DNA from: Microvirga sp. Mcv34 | GTDB taxonomy: Bacteria > Pseudomonadota > Alphaproteobacteria > Rhizobiales > Beijerinckiaceae | NCBI RefSeq assembly: GCF_024519725.1 | Contig: NZ_JALJRK010000009.1 | Coordinates: forward strand, 1 to 64,000 | Length of the DNA stretch: 64,000 nucleotides | Reading direction: 5' to 3' | Shown here: positions 54,723 through 63,792 of the stretch, one piece after another | Layout of the letters: each line of letters opens with the position of its first letter | Position numbering within the stretch: position 1 is the stretch's first letter | Notes under the pieces: generated by a model | What the model saw: only the letters and a program-made list of their open reading frames with translations | Databases searched by the model: none | What the model was told of the DNA's origin: nothing | Position numbers and translations under genes: made by a program

Positions 54723-55595
54723 TCAGACGAAAGCGCCGGAAGCCTGCGGGTACTTTTCGACCAGGGCGCGCTTGAGCTTTTCCAGGGCACGGTTCTCGAT
54801 CTGGCGCACGCGCTCCTTCGAGATCCCCAGGCGGTCGCCCAAGAATTCCAGGGTCACCTGCTCGTCATCGAGACGGCGGGCGCGCAGGATCCGCAATTCG
54901 CGCTCGTTCAGCACTTCCAGGGCCTGTTGCAGCCAGCGCACGCGGCGCTCGGTGTCGATCACGTCGGTGACGCTCTCGTCGGGAAGCGGGCTGTTGTCGA
55001 CGAGGAATTCCACGCGCTCGGCGGAGTTCCCCGCGTCGGCGTCCAGAACCGGCGCATTAAGGGACGTGTCGGGTGCCGAGAGCCGGGCATCCATGAGAGC
55101 CACGTCGGCCTTCGATACGCCGATCGCCTCGGCGATCTTCGCATGCACTTCGGAAGAAATGCGGTCCTCGCCACCGCGGGTCAGGCGCGCGCGCAGGCGG
55201 CGCAGGTTGAAGAAAAGCGCCTTCTGGGCGGAACTCGTTCCGCCGCGGACGATTGACCAGTTGCGAAGGATGTAATCTTGCACGGAGGCACGGATCCACC
55301 AGGTCGCATAGGTCGAGAAACGGACTTCACGCTCAGGCTCGAACCGAGCGGCGGCTTCGAGAAGCCCCACATGGCCTTCCTGAACGAGATCGGCCATCGG
55401 AAGGCCGTAGTGACGGAAACGGGCTGCCAGCGCGATCACGAGGCGCATGTGGGCAGCAGTCAGTTGATGAAGCGCCGCCTCATCGCGGTTCTCTTTCCAG
55501 CGCACGGCAAGAAGGTGCTCCTCCTCCCGCTCAAGAAAAGGTGCATTCATGGCTGCGCGGACGAACCGGCGGCGAACCCCTGAGATTTCTCCCAT
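54723..55595 (-). CDS. rpoH: RNA polymerase sigma factor RpoH
   Basis: Sigma-32 type heat-shock sigma factor of 290 residues. Region 2 (about 45-120) has LTAAHMRLVIALAARFRHYGL, LVQEGHVGLLEAAARFEP and RFSTYATWWIRASVQDYIL; the RpoH-box QKALFFNLRRLRARL follows (about 125-140); region 4 near the end has VTLEFLGDRLGISKERVRQIENRALEKL. Multiple rpoH paralogs are common in Hyphomicrobiales, and this may be rpoH1 or rpoH2. The ATG at 55595 has a GGGAG box 8 bases upstream. Likely target genes in the window include clpB. Confidence 0.95.
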   Translation of the reverse strand: MGEISGVRRRFVRAAMNAPFLEREEEHLLAVRWKENRDEAALHQLTAAHMRLVIALAARFRHYGLPMADLVQEGHVGLLEAAARFEPEREVRFSTYATWWIRASVQDYILRNWSIVRGGTSSAQKALFFNLRRLRARLTRGGEDRISSEVHAKIAEAIGVSKADVALMDARLSAPDTSLNAPVLDADAGNSAERVEFLVDNSPLPDESVTDVIDTERRVRWLQQALEVLNERELRILRARRLDDEQVTLEFLGDRLGISKERVRQIENRALEKLKRALVEKYPQASGAFV

Positions 55596-55709
55596 TGTGT
55601 GCTCTCCCTTGGCAGAGACACAACGAGCGAGGCCGCGAAAAGTTCATTTCTCACAGCCAAGTTTTGCAAAATAGATTCCAAGCCTTGAAAAACAAGGCTC
55701 TGAAAAAGA

Positions 55710-55735
55710 AAAAGCCCGGCTGGCGCCGGGCTTTT
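55710..55735 (-). terminator. Rho-independent terminator after carD
   Basis: An 11-bp stem (55710-55720 with 55725-55735) with a 4-base loop is followed on the minus strand by a T-rich run. A second small hairpin (55681-55699, 7-bp arms) lies next to it toward rpoH. Confidence 0.85.
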
Positions 55736-55756
55736 CGGGAATGGAGGCGCCCGGGA

Positions 55757-56329
55757 TCAGGCGGCTTCTTCCTGGAGGTCGTCGCCTTCGGCCTCGGCAC
55801 CCTTGGCGCGGCGAGGAGACTTGGCGAGGCTCTGCTCGATGAGCTTGAGGGCCTCCGTATCCGTGATCTTGTTCACGGCGGCGATTTCGCGGATCACCCG
55901 ATCGAGGGCGGATTCGTAGAGCTGGCGCTCGCTGTAGGACTGCTCGGGCTGGGCCTCGGAGCGGTAGAGATCGCGCACGACCTCCGTGACGGCGATCAGG
56001 TCGCCGGAATTGATCTTCGCCTCATATTCCTGCGCGCGGCGCGACCACATGGTGCGCTTCACGCGGGCACGACCCGTCAGCACGTCCAGAGCCTTCTGCA
56101 CCAGGGCCGGTTCGGCAAGCTTGCGCATGCCCACAGTGGAAGCCTTACCGGTCGGTACGCGAAGGACCATCTTGTCCTTGTCGAACGAGACCACGTAGAG
56201 CTCCAGCTTGAAGCCTGCAATTTCCTGCTCTTCGATGGCCGTGATGCGGCCGACACCGTGAGCGGGATACACGATCGCTTCACCGGACTTGAACCCAAGG
56301 CGCTGGGCGGACTTCTTGGCGGTTGTCAT
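55757..56329 (-). CDS. carD: CarD family transcriptional regulator
   Basis: A 190-residue CarD/CdnL protein that binds RNA polymerase beta and stabilises open complexes, often at rRNA and stress promoters. The N-terminal RID Tudor-like domain has FKSGEAIVYPAHGVGRITAIEEQEI (about 13-37) and YVVSFDKDKMVLRVPTGKA; the C-terminal helical domain has WSRRAQEYEAKINSGDLIAVTEVVRDLY, then an acidic tail. ATG 56329 with AAGGAGG 10 bases upstream is chosen over the longer frame to 56386. In rhizobia it sits close to fdxA, as here. Confidence 0.93.
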   Translation of the reverse strand: MTTAKKSAQRLGFKSGEAIVYPAHGVGRITAIEEQEIAGFKLELYVVSFDKDKMVLRVPTGKASTVGMRKLAEPALVQKALDVLTGRARVKRTMWSRRAQEYEAKINSGDLIAVTEVVRDLYRSEAQPEQSYSERQLYESALDRVIREIAAVNKITDTEALKLIEQSLAKSPRRAKGAEAEGDDLQEEAA

Positions 56330-56787
56330 GCGAGAGAGGCCTCCTTGCATGGTCCTCGCTTGGCAGCGAGGAAGCTGTGGTTCCACTGGGCAGGGACCCA
56401 GGGGAACGAGGATCGAGATTGAGCATCACGGAACTTGACTATTCCGCTCGTCTCCCTGATGTAAGCCAGCGGCTCAATACGCTCATACCCTTGACCAAGG
56501 CAGCGACGCTCCCTTAAGTCAAAGGACGCGAATCTTTGCTTCAATTATGCGAACCGCCGGTCTGCAGGGACGGTGCACGGCTTGAGCGCAAGCGACGGCA
56601 TTTGCGGACCCTATCACAGTCCGGCCGAAAAAGCAAAAATATTTCAACGGGCAGCGTAAATCAGGCCCTTTATGGCCGCGCTTAGAAAGCTAACGCATCG
56701 TGAGGGAACTGGTTCCGGTTTCGGCCTCGAGCCAGCCGAGATGCGAACGCAATGGGAGCTGCTCGTAAGGCGGGCCCCGGTCCGTTA
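56330..56787. other. Long upstream region of carD, no gene recognised
   Basis: About 460 bases between fdxA and carD (both minus). Open frames exist but their translations have no coding character. The first ~270 bases before carD would be a long 5' leader if the promoter proposed at 56608-56636 is right. No riboswitch or tRNA was recognised. Confidence 0.5.
56608..56636 (-). promoter_or_regulatory. Possible sigma-70-type promoter of carD
   Basis: On the minus strand TTGCTT and TAGGGT are separated by exactly 17 bases. Both boxes deviate from the alphaproteobacterial consensus (CTTGAC and CTATAT), so this is only a candidate. Confidence 0.3.
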
Positions 56788-57126
56788 TCAGTCGCCTTCA
56801 CCCGGGTTGGCTGAGAAATAAGCCTCGAACTTGCCTGCGACGCCATCGAATTCCTTGGCGTCGGCGGGCGCATCCTTCTTGATGGTGATGTTGGGCCAGC
56901 TCTTGGCCATGTCGGCATTGAGCTTCAGCCATTGCTCGAGGCCCGGCTCCGCATCGGGCTTGATCGCCTCGGCGGGGCATTCCGGCTCGCAGACGCCGCA
57001 ATCGATGCACTCGTCGGGATGGATGACGAGCATGTTCTCGCCCTCGTAGAAGCAATCGACCGGGCACACCTCGACGCAGTCCATGTATTTGCACTTGATG
57101 CAATTTTCAGTGACGACGTAGGTCAT
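56788..57126 (-). CDS. fdxA: Ferredoxin FdxA (7-iron type)
   Basis: Electron-transfer protein of 112 residues. N-terminal cysteine motifs C-x2-C-x4-C-x3-C in [18 protein letters not shown] and C-x2-C-x2-C-x3-CP in [17 protein letters not shown] fit a [3Fe-4S][4Fe-4S] ferredoxin of the FdxA group. The C-terminal ~50 residues ([15 protein letters not shown]) are typical of the alphaproteobacterial form. AAGGA lies 7 bases before the ATG. Sits between an S4-protein gene and carD in the conserved rhizobial order. Confidence 0.95.
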   Translation of the reverse strand: MTYVVTENCIKCKYMDCVEVCPVDCFYEGENMLVIHPDECIDCGVCEPECPAEAIKPDAEPGLEQWLKLNADMAKSWPNITIKKDAPADAKEFDGVAGKFEAYFSANPGEGD

Positions 57127-57182
57127 GCACGGTCCTTCGAGGGTCTGTTCGAACGTCAGCGAAACGGCGATATTCCGCCGCT

Positions 57183-57485
57183 CTAGCTCTTGTCGGGGTC
57201 GCTGACAAGCGCCGCGTTGTCCCGGTTGAGGTCTATGTAGAGCTGCCTTGCTTCCGGCGCAGGGCCGCGCCGGTCGCCGAGGCTTTCGACCCGGATCACC
57301 AGGGTGGTGCGGGCCAAGGCCAGGGTGATCACGTCGCCGACCGCGACCGCCTTGGCGGCATTGTCGGTGCGCTGGCCGTTGAGCCGGACGAAGCCGCCGG
57401 TGACCAGCTTGGCCGCCAGCGTCCTGGTCTTCGCGAAGCGTGCGAACCACAGCCACTTGTCGAGCCGCTGCCGGTCCTCACGCAT
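57183..57485 (-). CDS. S4-domain RNA-binding protein (HslR-like)
   Basis: A 100-residue protein with an N-terminal S4 domain ([22 protein letters not shown] and [18 protein letters not shown]), like Hsp15/HslR, which binds stalled 50S subunits carrying nascent chains. The C-terminus is polar. It lies 21 bases from the stop of the helicase gene and precedes fdxA; the helicase-S4-fdxA order is conserved in rhizobia as I recall, pointing to a linked RNA role. Confidence 0.88.
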   Translation of the reverse strand: MREDRQRLDKWLWFARFAKTRTLAAKLVTGGFVRLNGQRTDNAAKAVAVGDVITLALARTTLVIRVESLGDRRGPAPEARQLYIDLNRDNAALVSDPDKS

Positions 57486-57506
57486 GCGCGTCGCATCCCT
57501 TCTTGC

Positions 57507-60500
57507 TTACTTCTTGTTGTCCTCGAGCTGCGCCTTGAGGGCCATCAGCTTGGCGAAGGGCGAGTTCGGGTCCGGCTGCTTCTCGCGACGCTCGTGCCCG
57601 GCCTCGCGCCGGTTGTCCGGGCGCTTGTCGGGACGGGGACCGCGACGGTCCTCCCCGCGGCCGGGACCGCGCGGCGGACGGTTCTGCGGACGACCGCCCT
57701 CCCCTTGCGCCTCCCGGCGCTCGGGACGCGGACGGCGCTCGCCGGGCTCGCCCTGGGCTTCGCCGCCATGACGCTGGCGACGCTCGCCGCGCTCCTGGTG
57801 ACGACCGCCACGGGACTCGCGGCCATGCCGGGCCTGTCCGCCCTCGTGGTGGCGGCGGCCCTGGCGCCAGACCTCGATCAGCTCGGGCTCGGCAGGCGTT
57901 TCAGCCGCCGCAGCCTCGGTCGAGGCCTCGGCGGGGGCCAGGAGTTCGCCTTCGGGCGAAGCCACGGCCTCGGCGGCGCTAGCCTCCACCTCCTGCTGGG
58001 ACACGGTGGCCTCGGGGGCCTCGACGGCCACGGCGCCGATCTCTTCGGTGCCGACGGCAGCCTCGGACGCATCCGCCGGAGCCTGGTCGACCGGAGCCGG
58101 AGCATCAGCCTCGGCGGCAGCGGCCGGGGCCTCGACGACCTTCGGAGCCTCGACCAGCGGCACCGTGATGGCGGGACCGGGACGGCGCTCCACCACATAG
58201 CCGAGGGATTTGAGGATCGTGGCGAAATCCTCGCCCGCGCAGCCCACGAGCGAGGTCATGGACACGGTCGGGACGAAGCTCTCCCCATCGGCCGCACCGG
58301 CCGGCGGCTCGCCGGGGGTGATGCCGGGACGATAGGCGATGGCGGGACGGATCAGGTCGGCCAGGCGCTCCAGGATGTCGACGCGCACGGCGCGGCCGCC
58401 GAGCACGCGGAAGCCGGCCGCGCGATAGAGGCCGTGGGCGATCTCGGGATCGACCGGGATCGAGGTCCGGCCGGACTGGGCGAGATGGGCGATCTCGTCG
58501 ATGCCCTTCTGGTCGAGGCCGCCGTTCTGCAGGGCCCAGAGCTGGGTCGCCAGGACGCGGGGCGCCGGCTTCAGGAGGGCAGGCAGATAAAGGTGGTAGG
58601 CGCCGAACCGGACACCGGCCTTGCGCAGGGCGCCGCGGGCATCCTGGTCGAGGCTGCGCACGTCGTTGAGAACCTTCGCGCGTTCAAGGACGCCCAGGGC
58701 CTCGCCGATCTGGAACCCGATGCCGCGGGCGAGGCCCGTCAGCTCGGCGCTGTCCTCGAGCTGCAGCAGGGGACCGAGCAGACGCACCACATAGGCCTTC
58801 AGCCAGGCGCGCAGGCGGGTGTCCACCTTCTCCCGGGCCGGGCCCGTGAGGTGCTCGTCCGATAGGATGCGCACGCGGGGCTCGAACAGCTTGTCGCCGG
58901 CCTCCAGCTTGGCGACCGGGTCGCCCGTCCAGCGGATCGTGCCGTCGTTCGACAGCACGAGCATGGCATCGGGAGCCTCGGCGAACCGGTCCGCCCGCGC
59001 GTCGATCTCCCCGGCAAGCGCCTTGCTGGCCGCATTGCGCAGGGTCTTGGCCTCCGTAGTGTCGGCCTGGGGATCGGGCACGAAATGAAAGCCGTGCAGG
59101 TGACCGATGTGCTGACCCTCGACGGTGACGTCGCCGGTGGTCGTGATTTCCGCTTCGAGCATCGTTTTCTCTCTCAAGCGCCGCATGAGAACGCTCGTCC
59201 GCCGATCGATGAATCGTTGGGCGAGGCGTTCATGGAGCGCATCCGATAGCTTGTCCTCTACCTGACGCGCAACATCCTGCCAATGCTCTGGATCCTTCAA
59301 CCAGTCGGGACGGTTAGCGACGAAGGACCAGGTCCGGACCTGGGCGATGCGGTTGGAGAGGGTATCGATATCCCCGTCCGTCCGGTCCATGGCGGACAGA
59401 TGGCGGGAAAACCAGTCGGCCGGGATGGCCCCGTCCTTCATGAGGAAACGATAGAGCTGGCCGACGAGATCCGCATGAGTCTGCGGGGAAACCTTCCGGT
59501 AATCCGGCACCTGACAGATCTGCCAGAGCCGTTCCACGGCATATTGGGTACGGGTCATCGCCCGGATGTCGTCCTCCCGGGCCAGGACCTCGAGGGCGGT
59601 CACGTCCTCGCCCGTGGGCGCCCGCACGAGGCCGTGTTCCCTCGGCTGCAGGCCGAGGGAATCGCGGAGGCGGGCAAGGGAGGAGAAATCCAGGTCCGGG
59701 TTGCGCCATTGCAGGATTCGCACCGGGTCGAAGGTGTGATTCTCGAGCGCCTCGACGGTTTCCGCATCGAAAGGCGGGCAGCGCCCCGTGGAGCCGAAGG
59801 TGCCGTCGCGCATGTAGCGGCCGGCACGGCCGGCAATCTGGGCGAGTTCGGGATTGTTGAGCTTGCGGAACTGGAACCCGTCGAACTTCTTGTCGGACGC
59901 GAAGGCCACATGGTCCACGTCGAGATTGAGCCCCATGCCGATGGCGTCGGTGGCGATCAGGTAGTCCACGTCCCCGTTCTGATAGAGCTCGACCTGGGCG
60001 TTGCGGGTCCGAGGCGACAGGGCCCCCAGCACCACCGCGGCGCCGCCGCTCTGGCGCCGGATCAGCTCGGCGATGCCGTAGACCTCCTCGGCCGAGAAGG
60101 CCACGATGGCCGAGCGGCGCGGCAGGCGCGAGACCTTCTTCTCGCCCGCGAAGGACAGCTTCGACAGGCGCGGCCGCGTGACCACGTGCACGCCGGGGAT
60201 CAGGGCCTCGATCAGGGGGCGCATGGTGGCCGAGCCGATGAGGAGCGTCTCCTCGCGCCCGCGCTGGTTCAGCAGGCGGTCCGTGAACACGTGGCCCCGG
60301 TCCAGGTCGCTGGCGAGCTGGATCTCGTCCACGGCCACGAAGGCGAGATCGAGATCCCGCGGCATGGCCTCGACGGTGGAGATCCAGTAGCGCGGCCGGT
60401 CCGGCTTGATCTTCTCCTCGCCCGTGATCAGGGCGACGTTGTGATGCCCCGCCTTCTCCACCACGCGGTTGTAGACCTCGCGGGCCAAGAGGCGCAGGGG

Positions 60501-60632
60501 CAGGCCGATCATGCCGCTGTCGTGACCGAGCATGCGCTCGATCGCCAGGTGGGTCTTGCCGGTATTGGTGGGGCCGAGCACGGCGGTCACGCCGCGCGCA
60601 CGCACTTGCGGGGGAAGGGAACGACGGGACAT
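57507..60632 (-). CDS. Suv3-like DExH RNA helicase with long disordered tail
   Basis: A 1041-residue helicase of the Suv3/MgpS type. Motif I GPTNTGKTHLA (about 19-29), a DExH box with DEIQ in FVAVDEIQLASD, motif III LIGSATM, and motif VI QIAGRAGRYMRDG give a two-RecA-domain core (1-350). A helical Suv3 C-terminal region follows (to ~780). The last ~240 residues are low complexity: Ala/Glu/Val-rich, then Arg/Gly/Glu-rich (RRHHEGGQARHGRESRGG type), ending with SPFAKLMALKAQLEDNKK. Mitochondrial Suv3 works with exonucleases in RNA decay; the bacterial role is not established. Confidence 0.87.
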   Translation of the reverse strand: MSRRSLPPQVRARGVTAVLGPTNTGKTHLAIERMLGHDSGMIGLPLRLLAREVYNRVVEKAGHHNVALITGEEKIKPDRPRYWISTVEAMPRDLDLAFVAVDEIQLASDLDRGHVFTDRLLNQRGREETLLIGSATMRPLIEALIPGVHVVTRPRLSKLSFAGEKKVSRLPRRSAIVAFSAEEVYGIAELIRRQSGGAAVVLGALSPRTRNAQVELYQNGDVDYLIATDAIGMGLNLDVDHVAFASDKKFDGFQFRKLNNPELAQIAGRAGRYMRDGTFGSTGRCPPFDAETVEALENHTFDPVRILQWRNPDLDFSSLARLRDSLGLQPREHGLVRAPTGEDVTALEVLAREDDIRAMTRTQYAVERLWQICQVPDYRKVSPQTHADLVGQLYRFLMKDGAIPADWFSRHLSAMDRTDGDIDTLSNRIAQVRTWSFVANRPDWLKDPEHWQDVARQVEDKLSDALHERLAQRFIDRRTSVLMRRLREKTMLEAEITTTGDVTVEGQHIGHLHGFHFVPDPQADTTEAKTLRNAASKALAGEIDARADRFAEAPDAMLVLSNDGTIRWTGDPVAKLEAGDKLFEPRVRILSDEHLTGPAREKVDTRLRAWLKAYVVRLLGPLLQLEDSAELTGLARGIGFQIGEALGVLERAKVLNDVRSLDQDARGALRKAGVRFGAYHLYLPALLKPAPRVLATQLWALQNGGLDQKGIDEIAHLAQSGRTSIPVDPEIAHGLYRAAGFRVLGGRAVRVDILERLADLIRPAIAYRPGITPGEPPAGAADGESFVPTVSMTSLVGCAGEDFATILKSLGYVVERRPGPAITVPLVEAPKVVEAPAAAAEADAPAPVDQAPADASEAAVGTEEIGAVAVEAPEATVSQQEVEASAAEAVASPEGELLAPAEASTEAAAAETPAEPELIEVWRQGRRHHEGGQARHGRESRGGRHQERGERRQRHGGEAQGEPGERRPRPERREAQGEGGRPQNRPPRGPGRGEDRRGPRPDKRPDNRREAGHERREKQPDPNSPFAKLMALKAQLEDNKK

Positions 60633-60826
60633 GCCTGGATGACGGGTAATGCTGAAAAGGTCCCGGAATGAGAGCCGAGAGGCTTTAGAGCCGGAGACCG
60701 GCGCCAGGAGCCTTCCCTACGAAGCAGCCTCGAGCCCATGCGGCAGGCTGCGGTTAACCCCTTATATGGTGCCGCAGCGCGCTTTCGCTACCTGAAACGG
60801 CATGAATCCCGAGGGGTTTTCAGGAC

Positions 60827-61687
60827 TTACTGAACGATCTCGGCCTTGACGGTCTCGTCGGCCTTCATGGCCTTGCGGGACGGCGCAGGCGATTTACCGT
60901 CCTCCAGGGACCAGAGGGAGGCCTGCATCTCGCCCATGCCGATCATGGTGCGCACGGAGACCTTGACCGGAAAGAGCACGCGCGGCCCCTCGACGGGCGC
61001 CAGCCACACGGACATGTCCTTGTTGTCCTGCATGAACTTGGTGCCCGGGCGTTCGCTGCGATGGCCGGAGATCGGCACGTAGCGGGCATTGCACACGAGG
61101 ACGGGCCCGGAATAGCCCGGCACCTCGACCTTCTTCGTCTCCGCATAGGAGAGCACCACGTTCATCCGGGAGGCGCCGTCGAAGACCGGGAGAGTCCGGT
61201 CGCAATTGGCCGGATCGGTCAGGCTCTTCGACGCCACGGCCGGCATGAGCAGCGCGCTCATGGGATCGACCACGCCCTTCTTGTCGGCCGCCTTGACGGG
61301 AACTCGGTCGGGCTTGGGCTCCAGGGGCGGGTCGATCTCGACCTGGGCCACCCGGCCGCTGCGAATTCCCATGCGGACGATGCGCTGGTTGTCGGAGGTC
61401 TTCGACACCACGGAGAAGTTGTTCGAGCGGGGCGGTGCGTCGCCGTCCAGGGTGCCGGAGGCATTGGCCTCGCCCCGGCCGCCGGTCAGGATCATGGCGA
61501 GCCCGGTGAGCTTCGCCCGTCCTTCCATCTCGTATTTCGCCCCCTTGAAGGACGACGACAGGTCTGCCTTGCCCAGGGGCAGGCCGGCCAGGGTGATGTC
61601 GTAGCTCACTTTCAGGGTCTGGGCGTGCGCAAGCGAGGCCGATCCGGCGAAAGCCAACGTCACGAGAGCTGAGGCGATGAGGCGCAT
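60827..61687 (-). CDS. DUF3108 domain-containing exported protein
   Basis: Exported protein of 286 residues with a signal peptide (ends SLAHAQT) and the DUF3108 pattern: YDITLAGLPLGKADL near the start, RIVRMGIRSGRVAQVEIDPPL and DPMSALLMPAV in the middle, and RYVPISGHRSERPGTKFM. Family function is unknown; a beta-barrel-like periplasmic fold is likely. Divergent from rpmB. Confidence 0.88.
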   Translation of the reverse strand: MRLIASALVTLAFAGSASLAHAQTLKVSYDITLAGLPLGKADLSSSFKGAKYEMEGRAKLTGLAMILTGGRGEANASGTLDGDAPPRSNNFSVVSKTSDNQRIVRMGIRSGRVAQVEIDPPLEPKPDRVPVKAADKKGVVDPMSALLMPAVASKSLTDPANCDRTLPVFDGASRMNVVLSYAETKKVEVPGYSGPVLVCNARYVPISGHRSERPGTKFMQDNKDMSVWLAPVEGPRVLFPVKVSVRTMIGMGEMQASLWSLEDGKSPAPSRKAMKADETVKAEIVQ

Positions 61688-61787
61688 GGAGGCTATCCTG
61701 ATAGTCTATTCCGTTGCATCGCACGAGATTCGGAATAAATCATGACCGCGCTGCTTCAAAAAAACGAGATGCGGCGTCGCACTATTC

Positions 61788-61816
61788 TTGACGTCCTCCC
61801 CTTTTTTGGCCTATAG
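61788..61816 (+). promoter_or_regulatory. Sigma-70-type promoter of rpmB
   Basis: TTGACG (61788-61793) and CTATAG (61811-61816) are separated by exactly 17 bases and preceded by C, giving CTTGACG-N17-CTATAG, very close to the alphaproteobacterial housekeeping consensus. Starts about 110 bases before the rpmB ATG. Confidence 0.75.
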
Positions 61817-61923
61817 GCTCCCACCTTCCAAGGACTTCTGGTGTCCGGCCGCGTGGGATCTGCGATCAGGCAAACCCGCGAATTTGTGGTCGCGACCCTT
61901 CATAGACGAATAGGATTGAACCC

Positions 61924-62214
61924 ATGTCGCGCCGTTGCGAACTGACCGGCAAGGCCGTGCTGAGTGGCCACCTGGTGAGCCACTCGAACCGCAAGACGAA
62001 GCGGAAGTTCCTGCCGAACCTCTGCAACGTCACGCTCCAGTCTGACACCCTGCAGCGCTCCGTGCGCCTGCGCGTCTCCGCCAATGCGCTCCGCTCGGTC
62101 GAGCACCGCGGCGGCCTCGACGCCTTCCTGGCCAAGGCCAAGGCGGGAGAGCTCTCCACCACCGCTCTGGCGGTGAAGCGCGAGATCGAGAAGAAGCTCG
62201 CTGCCGCGAGCTGA
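61924..62214 (+). CDS. rpmB: 50S ribosomal protein L28
   Basis: Basic ribosomal protein of 96 residues in the L28 family: [20 protein letters not shown] at the N-terminus, then [16 protein letters not shown] and [21 protein letters not shown]. The zinc-binding cysteine motif of some L28 forms is not complete. AGGA 8 bases upstream, strong promoter and a terminator show a single-gene unit. Located in the large subunit. Confidence 0.97.
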   Translation: MSRRCELTGKAVLSGHLVSHSNRKTKRKFLPNLCNVTLQSDTLQRSVRLRVSANALRSVEHRGGLDAFLAKAKAGELSTTALAVKREIEKKLAAAS

Positions 62215-62241
62215 TCTCGGATCGCCAGTGAATCGGCTTTG

Positions 62242-62267
62242 CGGGCGGCCTCGGTGCCGCCCGTTTT
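62242..62267 (+). terminator. Rho-independent terminator of rpmB
   Basis: An 8-bp GC stem (62242-62249 with 62256-62263) with a 6-base loop is followed by TTTT, 28 bases after the rpmB stop. Confidence 0.85.
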
Positions 62268-62323
62268 GCGTTGCATGAAGCCTTAGCTGTTGGCTCAAGA
62301 GACACCATCCACGAGAGACCGCC

Positions 62324-62956
62324 ATGTCCCAGATCGACCGCCGCGACTTCCTCATTGCCCTAGCGGCCATGACCCTGGTCGTCCTCTCGTCGAATATCCT
62401 GGTCCAGTATCCCTTCCAGCATCTGGGCCTGGGCGATTACCTGACCTGGGGTGCCTTCAGCTATCCATTCTCGTTCCTGGTCACCGACCTGTCGAACCGG
62501 CGGTTCGGCCCCAAAGGCGCCCGCCGGGTGGTCTATGCCGGCTTCGCGCTGGCGGTGGTGCTCTCGGTCCTTCTCGCATCCCCCCGCATCGCGATCGCCT
62601 CGGGAGCGGCCTTCCTGGTGGCCCAGCTCCTCGACATCCAGATCTTCTTCCGCCTGCGCGGCCATGCCTGGTGGATGCCGCCCTTCGTGTCCTCGGTGAT
62701 CTCGTCTGGTCTGGACACCGCGATCTTCTTCTCCTTCGCATTCTATTGCGGCGTGGTGCCCGGCCTCGGCCTCACCGTCAGCGAGGCGCTCGGCCATGCC
62801 GGTATCGTGGATCAGTGCATCGCCCTGCCCTGGACCAATCTGGCGGTGGCAGACTACCTGGTGAAGCTCGCGCTCGCGGCGATCTCGATCGCTCCCTATG
62901 GGGCGATCCTGCGGCTCATGCGCTACGAGGCGAAGCATCACCATCGGGCCGCTTGA
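62324..62956 (+). CDS. yhhQ: Queuosine precursor transporter family (YhhQ/DUF165)
   Basis: Membrane protein of 210 residues, YhhQ/QueT-like DUF165 family, which imports preQ0/preQ1 for tRNA queuosine. About six helices, with the family block LTWGAFSYPFSFLVTDLSNRRFG and a QLLDIQIFFRLRG stretch, then SSVISSGLDTAIFFSFAF. No preQ1 riboswitch was recognised upstream. Confidence 0.88.
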   Translation: MSQIDRRDFLIALAAMTLVVLSSNILVQYPFQHLGLGDYLTWGAFSYPFSFLVTDLSNRRFGPKGARRVVYAGFALAVVLSVLLASPRIAIASGAAFLVAQLLDIQIFFRLRGHAWWMPPFVSSVISSGLDTAIFFSFAFYCGVVPGLGLTVSEALGHAGIVDQCIALPWTNLAVADYLVKLALAAISIAPYGAILRLMRYEAKHHHRAA

Positions 62957-62989
62957 ACCGTCGCCGGTCGAGCTGCCGATAATCCGAGA

Positions 62990-63739
62990 TCAGAGAACCT
63001 CTTCCGCATAGGGCGGGTGCGGAATCGCCTGATGGGCCGCGCGCAGTGCGGCGGACCAGCGCTCGCGCAGGTCGCGGAAATACGGCTCGTCCTCCTGGAT
63101 CCGATAGGTCACTTGGGCCTTTAAGGCATCGCGCCTCGCCACCACGATGTCGATCGGCAGGCCGACGCCGAGATTGGATTTCAGGGTCGAATCCATGGAG
63201 ATGAGGCCGAGCTTCAGGGCCTCCACGAGGCTCGTGCCGTGGGAGATCGCCCGGTCGAGGATCGGCTTGCCGTATTTCGGCTCCCCGATCTGCAGGAAGG
63301 GCGTATCGACGGTGGCCTCGATGGCGTTGCCGGCGGAATAGACCTGATAGAGCCGCATCGGGCCCGGGCCGATCTGCCCCCCGAGCAGCATGGTGACGTC
63401 GAAGGTCATCTGACGCTTCTCGATCTCGATTCCGTCGACCTCATAAACCTGGCGGATGGCGCGGCCGACGAGCTGGGCGGCCTTGAACATGCTCGGCACC
63501 GTCAGCAGCGTTTCCACCGCGCCGGTTTCGGGATTCTCGAGCCCCTCTGTCAGCAGGGACATGACGGACTGGCTGGCCGAGAGATTGCCCGCCGTGGCCA
63601 GCGTGAGGATGCGCTCGCCGGGTTTCTCGAACAGGTGCAGCTTGCGGAAGGTCGCGATGTTGTCGACGCCCGCATTGGTGCGCGTATCGGCGATCATGAC
63701 GAGGCCGTCCCGCACCAGGATGCCGACACAATACGTCAT
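62990..63739 (-). CDS. Anbu (proteasome-like) peptidase subunit
   Basis: A 249-residue Ntn-hydrolase of the Anbu family, a bacterial relative of HslV and the 20S proteasome beta subunit. It begins MTYCVGILVRDGLVMIADTR, placing the catalytic Thr right after the initiator Met, then NAGVDNIATFRKLHLFE and LATAGNLSASQSV, with LKSNLGVGLPIDIVV later. AGGAGG lies 6 bases before the ATG at 63739; the frame continues to 63796 but that start is poor. The gene downstream of a transglutaminase-like gene (63793-64000) matches the known Anbu neighbourhood (transglutaminase, alpha-E and ATP-grasp proteins). Confidence 0.9.
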   Translation of the reverse strand: MTYCVGILVRDGLVMIADTRTNAGVDNIATFRKLHLFEKPGERILTLATAGNLSASQSVMSLLTEGLENPETGAVETLLTVPSMFKAAQLVGRAIRQVYEVDGIEIEKRQMTFDVTMLLGGQIGPGPMRLYQVYSAGNAIEATVDTPFLQIGEPKYGKPILDRAISHGTSLVEALKLGLISMDSTLKSNLGVGLPIDIVVARRDALKAQVTYRIQEDEPYFRDLRERWSAALRAAHQAIPHPPYAEEVL

Positions 63740-63792
63740 GGGGGTTCCTCCTGGGGCCTTCTGGTCGAGCTGCTCTGTTGTCGAGGCCATTC

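Noticed and set aside
62215-62323. preQ1 riboswitch before the YhhQ-type gene
   Set aside because: No matching small pseudoknot sequence; the region is filled by the rpmB terminator.
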